Assembly (NCBI GenBank): GCA_002352665.1
Contig: DEIV01000124.1
Span: forward strand, 1 to 11,225
DNA from: Flavobacteriaceae bacterium UBA2765
GTDB taxonomy: Bacteria; Bacteroidota; Bacteroidia; Flavobacteriales; Flavobacteriaceae
DNA length: 11,225 bases
Direction of reading: 5' to 3'
In this document: positions 7,499 to 11,225 of the stretch, piece after piece
Numbering within the stretch: the stretch's first letter is position 1
Layout of the letters: the number at the start of each line of letters is the position of its first letter
Program-made: the position numbers and the translations under genes
Notes under the pieces: generated by a model
Seen by the model: the letters and a program-made list of their open reading frames with translations, nothing else
What the model was told of the DNA's origin: nothing
The model's database searches: none

Positions 7499-8014
7499 TT
7501 AAATTCCGTCAATTTCCTTTCTTAATTTCTCTAAAGCACCATATATCCTCTTTTCAACACCCTTTCTAGAGATGCCTAATTCTTCTGCAATTTCTTTATG
7601 TTTTTTACCTTCAATCCTATTCATTAAAAAAGCTTCTCTTTGTGCCTCAGTTAAATTTGCTAGTGCTCGTTGGTATTTCTTCATGTATTCAGACTCCTCC
7701 ATTAAAAACTCAGGATTCTCATTTGTATATCCCTTTGGTTTAATTTGTTGATGTCTTAAAACTACTTTTTGATGTTTCACTTCATTTAACATCATATTAT
7801 TAGCAGTAGTAAATAAAAATGACTTCGCTTTTTCAGGAGTAACATTTTTACAATTATCCCAAAGTTTAATAAATGCTTCTTGAACTTTATCTTTAGGATT
7901 TAAATTATCTCCATATTTATAGCGTAAAAAGTTATGGACATCTTTAGAAAGGGTTCTGAATATATTTGAAAAAATATGTTCTTCACAAACATTAGTATTT
8001 AAAGACTTTACCAT
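7499..8014 (-). CDS. RNA polymerase ECF sigma factor (sigma-70 family, FecI-like)
   Basis: Cytoplasmic alternative sigma factor that directs RNA polymerase to the promoters of the signalling regulon. The 171 residues show region 2 (about 15-85), with DKVQEAFIKLWDN and the helix FLFTTANNMMLNEVKHQK that contacts the -10 element. Region 4 (about 112-166) has LTEAQREAFLMNRIEGKKHK and the helix-turn-helix EIAEELGISRKGVEKRIYGA. There is no region 3, which is typical of ECF factors. The length is ordinary. It is first in the minus-strand order sigma, FecR, TonB receptor, so the FecR homologue is its presumed partner. The upstream region carries strong nested inverted repeats rather than a clear TAnnTTTG box, which leaves open a self-dependent promoter or leader control. 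Confidence 0.94.
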   Translation of the reverse strand: MVKSLNTNVCEEHIFSNIFRTLSKDVHNFLRYKYGDNLNPKDKVQEAFIKLWDNCKNVTPEKAKSFLFTTANNMMLNEVKHQKVVLRHQQIKPKGYTNENPEFLMEESEYMKKYQRALANLTEAQREAFLMNRIEGKKHKEIAEELGISRKGVEKRIYGALEKLRKEIDGI

Positions 8015-8041
8015 TATTAATAATAAGATTAATTAGTTTCG

Positions 8042-8115
8042 GGTTGTTCTGTGTTTATTTATAACATCAAGTTTGCACTTGACTAAACAACCTAATAACT
8101 GCAAAGTAGTGCAAA
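8042..8115 (-). promoter_or_regulatory. Nested and competing inverted repeats upstream of the ECF sigma gene
   Basis: Read on the plus strand, GGTTGTT (8042-8048) pairs with AACAACC (8086-8092). It encloses a perfect hairpin TCAAGT-TTGC-ACTTGA (8067-8082). A different 8-bp pairing, TTTGCACT (8072-8079) with AGTGCAAA (8108-8115), overlaps the hairpin and cannot coexist with it. A direct repeat TGCAAA (8100-8105 and 8110-8115) adds to the pattern. The block ends 28 bases ahead of the sigma ATG, where a 5' leader or an operator would lie. Confidence 0.5.
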
Positions 8116-8351
8116 TTATTGTTTTTAATCATTATAAATATGTGCCCTATTACTCTTTTTTATTCTTAATAAGAAAGCTTAAAGTTACTTAAAATTTACA
8201 ACTAATTTCAAAAAAATAAATGAGTTTAACGGATTGTTCTTAATTTAATTAAATAGAAATGATATTTTTTTATAAATTTAAACAATATAAGGTGCTGATA
8301 ATGAGAAAAATATAAAAATGTGTTAAAAATACTTAAATATGGGTAGGAACT

Positions 8352-8368
8352 TTAGCACGGTTGTTGTT
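8352..8368 (+). promoter_or_regulatory. Candidate sigma-54 (-24/-12) promoter
   Basis: TTAGCACGGTTGTTGTT fits the sigma-54 consensus YTGGCACGRNNNTTGCW at every defined position but two. The -24 GG is AG and the -12 GC is GT. The spacing between the two elements is correct. Transcription would start near 8379 on the plus strand and run towards the terminator at 8692-8717. Both mismatches fall in the most conserved dinucleotides, so this stays a candidate. Confidence 0.3.
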
Positions 8369-8538
8369 TAATATATGTAGAGACATTGATTTATAATGCT
8401 CAATTAAAGAAAAGAGCTTTTAAAATTAAAAAGAAGTACAAATACATAAATGAAACATAAAGTAAACTTTTATAAAGTCACTAAAAAGAAACATTTATTT
8501 GATTACTATTCTTTTAAAAATTAGAAGCATAACAAAAA

Positions 8539-8603
8539 TGGGAAAATTGCTATTTAATTAACGTGAATTTGCCTTGTTTTAAATAAGGCAAGTTCACTTC
8601 CCA
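8539..8603 (+). repeat. Long stem-loop with outer clamp
   Basis: GTGAATTTGCCTT (8563-8575) pairs with AAGGCAAGTTCAC (8585-8597) over 13 bp, with one G-U pair that forms only in the plus-strand RNA and a 9-nt loop. Directly after the 3' arm, TTCCCA (8598-8603) pairs with TGGGAA (8539-8544). This closes an outer clamp and leaves an 18-nt one-sided bulge (8545-8562). No T-tract follows, so it is not a terminator. The G-U pair favours the plus strand as the transcribed one. Confidence 0.65.
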
Positions 8604-8691
8604 AAATAACATACTCCTTTATTTTCTATAATTAAGGAATTACAATAAGTATAAAAATTAGTTTAAGTTGATAGTTTAGTTAGAGAAAATG

Positions 8692-8717
8692 GCCCGCTGA
8701 AGAGTGGGCTTTTTTTT
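8692..8717 (+). terminator. Strong plus-strand intrinsic terminator
   Basis: GCCC-GCT (8692-8698) pairs with AGT-GGGC (8703-8709) around a GAAG tetraloop, a 7-bp stem with one G-U pair. Eight T residues follow (8710-8717). On the minus strand the G-U becomes an A-C mismatch and only four T residues follow after CCA, so it works poorly as the end of the GntR gene 37 bases away. Confidence 0.8.
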
Positions 8718-8753
8718 GAGTTAAAAAATTTATGAAATAAACAAAATTCAATC

Positions 8754-9791
8754 TTACATAGAGTTTCTATCAATAAAATCAAATGGGTTTTTCACTTCTC
8801 CCTTTTTCTGTTGTAAAATCATTCTGGCTGCAGTTTCCCCCATTGCTTTAAAATTAGTAGAAATAACAGTGATATCTAATAGCTCCTTTAAAGGAGTTTC
8901 GTTATAGGAAATGATACCAATATCTTTGCCAAGTTTTAATTTTCTGTCACGTATTTGATGGACTAAATTTACCAAATCTGGTTCCTGCATAGTAATAAAT
9001 AAATCGCCTTTCTTAACAATAGTATCTTCATATACTTCATTTAGAATTTCAAAATCTATGGTATGTTCAGTACAAAATTTTCTAAAACCATGTAAAATCC
9101 TTCGAGGATAAGGGTATACCAAATCTTCAGAATAAATTAAAATTAATTTTTTATATTTTGTGATTTTATCAATACCCTCATTTAATGCATCATAAATATC
9201 ATTTTCAAAATCTTGATAAATCTGAACAATTCCCTCTCCTAAATTTAGCTTATTATCCATAATAACAAGCTTTTCTTTTGGAATTTTTTTTATAGCTTTT
9301 AACACCATTTCCGTAGAGCTGATATGTTTTAAATCTTCTGATTTAAAATGAGGCATAATAATGTAATAGTCATAAGCTCCTAGATTTTTATCCAATAAAT
9401 TTAAAAACACAGATTCATCACAATGATAAATATGTAAATCCGTATGTATCTCTCCTTTTATACTTTTAATAAATGAGTTATAAATTCTCATTTTATAAGT
9501 ACTTAATTTATTAATAAGAAAAATAATATTTGTTTTAGATATTAATTTGGTTCGGGTAATATAATAACCTTTCCCTCTTATAGGCGAAATAATTTTCTGT
9601 TCTTTGAGAATAGTGTATGCTTTTTCTACGGTATCCCTAGAAAGACCAAATTCCTCACTCAGCATGTTAATTGAGGGTAGTTTTTGATTTATTTTTAAGT
9701 TTCCTATAGAAATATTATGAACAATAGAATCTATAATTTGCTTATATTTTGGGACTCTTGAATTTTGGTTTATTCGTATAAAATTAAACAT
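8754..9791 (-). CDS. GntR-family transcriptional regulator with LacI-type sugar-sensing domain
   Basis: DNA-binding regulator, probably a repressor, of the divergent rhamnose-type catabolic gene. The 345 residues begin with a GntR winged helix-turn-helix (about 8-80), with VPKYKQIIDSIVHNISIGN, LPSINMLSEEFGLSRDTVEKA and the wing SPIRGKGYYI. A periplasmic-binding-protein-like sensor follows (about 86-340) and ends in GIISYNETPLKELLDITVIS and MGETAARMILQQ, typical of LacI/AraR-type effector domains. Family knowledge says such proteins bind sugars or sugar phosphates and then release DNA. The neighbour suggests a rhamnose pathway metabolite as the effector, which is inference. The ATG at 9791 places the winged helix at the usual distance from the start. 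The 319-base divergent spacer holds the likely operator (10016-10033). Confidence 0.9.
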   Translation of the reverse strand: MFNFIRINQNSRVPKYKQIIDSIVHNISIGNLKINQKLPSINMLSEEFGLSRDTVEKAYTILKEQKIISPIRGKGYYITRTKLISKTNIIFLINKLSTYKMRIYNSFIKSIKGEIHTDLHIYHCDESVFLNLLDKNLGAYDYYIIMPHFKSEDLKHISSTEMVLKAIKKIPKEKLVIMDNKLNLGEGIVQIYQDFENDIYDALNEGIDKITKYKKLILIYSEDLVYPYPRRILHGFRKFCTEHTIDFEILNEVYEDTIVKKGDLFITMQEPDLVNLVHQIRDRKLKLGKDIGIISYNETPLKELLDITVISTNFKAMGETAARMILQQKKGEVKNPFDFIDRNSM

Positions 9792-9948
9792 ATTAATTAA
9801 AGTGCATTAAATAACGAAATCTATTTAGATCAAAATAAAAGAAATTATACTATTGAATAAAATTCTTATAGATTAACCTGAATAGCAGGATTGCAGTTTG
9901 CTTCTCTTTTTTTTTATAAAAGTAAAATAATTAATTGATTTTTCAATA

Positions 9949-9956
9949 TATATTTG
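9949..9956 (+). promoter_or_regulatory. TAnnTTTG -7 box, candidate promoter of the rhamnose gene
   Basis: TATATTTG is a perfect match to the Bacteroidota -7 consensus. Transcription would start near 9962 and give a leader of about 148 nt that runs through the AT palindrome and the CAGTA repeats. No TTG -33 element is seen at the expected spacing. A nearer, one-mismatch box, TATTTTTC (10058-10065), is an alternative that would put the CAGTA repeats just upstream of the promoter. Confidence 0.35.
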
Positions 9957-9967
9957 TTTTATAAAGG

Positions 9968-9982
9968 TTATAAAATTTATAA
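9968..9982. repeat. 15-bp AT palindrome TTATAAA-A-TTTATAA
   Basis: Perfect 7-bp arms surround one central base in the divergent spacer, 12 bases after the TATATTTG box. It could be a protein site, but palindromes of this kind are expected by chance in sequence that is nearly all A and T. Confidence 0.4.
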
Positions 9983-10015
9983 TGTGTTATTTTAATTTCA
10001 TCAATTTTAAAAGCT

Positions 10016-10033
10016 CAGTACAGTACAGTACAG
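10016..10033. promoter_or_regulatory. Triple CAGTA repeat with overlapping GTAC cores, likely GntR operator
   Basis: Three tandem CAGTA units followed by CAG create three GTAC cores (10018, 10023, 10028) at 5-bp spacing. Neighbouring pairs form the palindromic GTACAGTAC. GntR-family sites often have GT and AC half-sites around a short spacer, and the AraR operator of Bacillus contains GTACGTAC. The site is in the divergent spacer, 78 bases before the rhaEW ATG, and it stands out as GC-containing order in AT-rich surroundings. Confidence 0.5.
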
Positions 10034-10110
10034 GATAGAAAGGTTTGTTTATTGGTTTATTTTTCGCATTCCTAAAACAGATATTTAATTAAAATTACAA
10101 GAATAATAAA

Positions 10111-11225
10111 ATGAAAAAATTTAAATACGTAGATTATCTATGGGATGATAAAAAGGCAGCTTCATTTGGAGATGATCAAGTGGCATTATTTTTATACCGA
10201 TCAAATATGTTGGGAGCAGATCTTAGAATTACTAATTTTGGAGGTGGTAATACCAGTTGTAGAACCATAGAAAAAGACCCTTTAACTAACGAAGATGTTG
10301 AGGTTATGTGGGTGAAAGGTTCAGGAGGTGACATTGGTACTTTAACCCGTTCAGGAATAGCAGGTCTTTATGTAAAAAGATTACGTGATTTAAAAACTAT
10401 ATACAAAGGATTGCATGATGAAGATCGTATGGTTGCCCTTTATAATCATTGTATTTATGATTTAGATAGTAAAGCACCATCAATTGATACTGCACTACAT
10501 GGATTATTACCCTTTAAGCATATAGATCATTTACATCCGGATGCATTAATTGCAGTTGCGGCGGCTAAGGATAGTCAAAAAGTTACTAAAGAAATTTGGG
10601 GCGATAAAATGGGCTGGGTTCCTTGGCAACGGCCAGGATTTGATTTAGGCATGCAATTGGAAGAATGTCTAAATGAAAACCCTGGTATTATAGGTATAGT
10701 TTTAGGTAGTCATGGTATATTTACTTGGGGTGATACTTCGTATGAATCTTATGTAAATAGTCTTGAAGTCATAGAAACGGCTTCTGCATATATTGAAGAA
10801 AAGATTGAAGAAAATGGATCCGTTTTTGGCGGAGAAAAAATTAGAAGTCTACCAAGTAATGAGCGATTGGATAGAGCCGCTCAACTTATGCCATTATTAA
10901 GAGGTCTTTGTTCTTCTGAAAAAGGAATGTTAGGTCACTTTTCGGATAACGATGCGGTCATGGAGTTTATAAATAGTAATGATTTAGAAAGATTAGCTCC
11001 AATGGGAACTTCTTGTCCGGATCATTTTTTAAGGACAAAAATTAAACCTTTAGTATTAACTTTAGATATACATGAAGATCTATCAGATGCAAATGCAATA
11101 CTAAAGAAATTAGAACCTGATTTTGAGGCATATAGAAATGATTATGCAGCATATTATAATGCGTGTAAGAAGGATAATAGCCCTGCAATGCGAGATGCTA
11201 ATCCTGTAATAATAATATATCCGGG
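10111..11225 (+). CDS. rhaEW: Bifunctional rhamnulose-1-phosphate aldolase / short-chain dehydrogenase, 3'-truncated by the window edge
   Basis: The N-terminal part of such proteins is a class II zinc aldolase that splits L-rhamnulose 1-phosphate into dihydroxyacetone phosphate and L-lactaldehyde. The C-terminal dehydrogenase, beyond the window, would act on lactaldehyde. The first 371 codons are present with no stop. Class II aldolase marks are the phosphate-binding FGGGNTS (residues 43-49), WVKGSGGDIGT (67-77), the metal-binding HxH in HIDHLHPD (H140, H142) and LGSHGIFTWG with H201. Full-length relatives have about 700 residues, so roughly half is seen. The ATG at 10111 follows an in-frame stop (TAA) and an A-rich leader. 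The gene is divergent from a GntR/LacI-type regulator, so it is probably the first gene of a rhamnose operon. The family is clear; the exact substrate is inferred from family knowledge. Confidence 0.88.
   Translation, partial: MKKFKYVDYLWDDKKAASFGDDQVALFLYRSNMLGADLRITNFGGGNTSCRTIEKDPLTNEDVEVMWVKGSGGDIGTLTRSGIAGLYVKRLRDLKTIYKGLHDEDRMVALYNHCIYDLDSKAPSIDTALHGLLPFKHIDHLHPDALIAVAAAKDSQKVTKEIWGDKMGWVPWQRPGFDLGMQLEECLNENPGIIGIVLGSHGIFTWGDTSYESYVNSLEVIETASAYIEEKIEENGSVFGGEKIRSLPSNERLDRAAQLMPLLRGLCSSEKGMLGHFSDNDAVMEFINSNDLERLAPMGTSCPDHFLRTKIKPLVLTLDIHEDLSDANAILKKLEPDFEAYRNDYAAYYNACKKDNSPAMRDANPVIIIYP

Larger units (their letters stand above)
8379..8717 (+). ncRNA. Candidate plus-strand structured RNA
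   Basis: The end is well supported by a strong intrinsic terminator that reads only on the plus strand and belongs to no plus-strand gene. The start is a guess from the sigma-54-like motif. A second possible start follows a one-mismatch -7 box, TTTATTTG (8494-8501), which would give a shorter RNA of about 210 nt. A 13-bp stem-loop with an outer 6-bp clamp lies inside. The RNA may be non-coding or may carry the 24-codon frame at 8450-8524, whose product is Lys-rich and resembles nothing I know. I do not recognise an Rfam family. Confidence 0.4.
8015..8753. other. 739-base gene-free interval with plus-strand transcription signals
   Basis: No conserved protein can be recognised on either strand in this AT-rich stretch between two minus-strand genes. 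It holds the structured upstream region of the sigma gene (8042-8115), a sigma-54-like motif (8352-8368), a 24-codon plus-strand frame (8450-8524), a long stem-loop (8539-8603) and a strong plus-strand terminator (8692-8717). The stretch 8120-8340 shows only scattered short AT tracts. Confidence 0.6.

Noticed and set aside
8692..8717. Stem-loop as terminator of the GntR gene on the minus strand
   Set aside because: On the minus strand the stem gains an A-C mismatch and is followed by CCATTTTC rather than a T-run; the 8-T tract is on the plus strand. A weak bidirectional role cannot be excluded.
9877..9915. CCTG-AATAG-CAGG small repeat followed by a 9-T tract as a terminator
   Set aside because: The stem is only 4 bp and lies 17 bases from the T-tract; both neighbouring genes are transcribed away from this spot, so no transcript needs to end here.
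10016..10033. CAGTA tandem repeat as a CRISPR-like array
   Set aside because: The units are 5 bp with no spacers and no cas genes; a simple tandem repeat or operator explains it.
1..11225. tRNA or rRNA genes, CRISPR arrays, insertion sequences, phage or defence genes
   Set aside because: No cloverleaf-like or rRNA segments, no transposase or integrase coding sequence and no spacer-repeat pattern were seen on either strand.

Overview
The window looks like chromosomal DNA from a marine-type member of the Bacteroidota, most likely family Flavobacteriaceae. The base composition is strongly AT-rich. Several genes are preceded by TAnnTTTG boxes, the -7 element of this phylum's housekeeping sigma factor, and there are no strong Shine-Dalgarno sites. 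The gene content also fits: an ECF sigma / FecR (DUF4974) / STN-type TonB receptor operon, a HEIGH-type M57 lipoprotein protease and a mitochondrial-type aconitase. The taxonomic call is inference from these features, not from a database match.

Left part (1-3935). The window opens inside a plus-strand secreted zinc-protease lipoprotein with a clear intrinsic terminator after it. Then come clpS, the N-degron adaptor of the Clp protease, and a 441-base gene-free stretch rich in inverted repeats. Next is a complete aconitase gene with its own TAnnTTTG box. Aconitase converges on the next operon with 50 bases between the stop codons.

Middle part (3936-8014, all minus strand). In transcription order these are an ECF sigma factor, a FecR-like anti-sigma factor and a TonB-dependent outer-membrane receptor with an N-terminal STN signalling domain. 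Together they form a complete cell-surface signalling cassette. A substrate binds the receptor, the STN domain contacts the periplasmic part of FecR, FecR releases or activates the sigma factor, and the sigma factor transcribes its targets, probably including the cassette itself. There is no SusD partner, and the substrate cannot be read from the sequence. The region upstream of the sigma gene carries nested, mutually exclusive inverted repeats.

Gene-free stretch 8015-8753. Both flanking genes are on the minus strand, yet this 739-base gap holds a strong plus-strand intrinsic terminator. Ahead of it lie a 13-bp stem-loop and, further up, a sigma-54-like -24/-12 motif. I read this as a candidate plus-strand non-coding RNA (or RNA with a 24-codon ORF). 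It is the most unexplained object in the window.

Right part (8754-11225). A GntR-family repressor with a LacI-type sugar-sensing domain is divergent from the 5' half of a bifunctional rhamnulose-1-phosphate aldolase / short-chain dehydrogenase gene (rhaEW type), which runs off the window. The 319-base divergent spacer holds a perfect TAnnTTTG box, an AT palindrome and three tandem CAGTA units that make overlapping GTAC cores, the likely operator. This looks like the regulatory edge of an L-rhamnose catabolic cluster.
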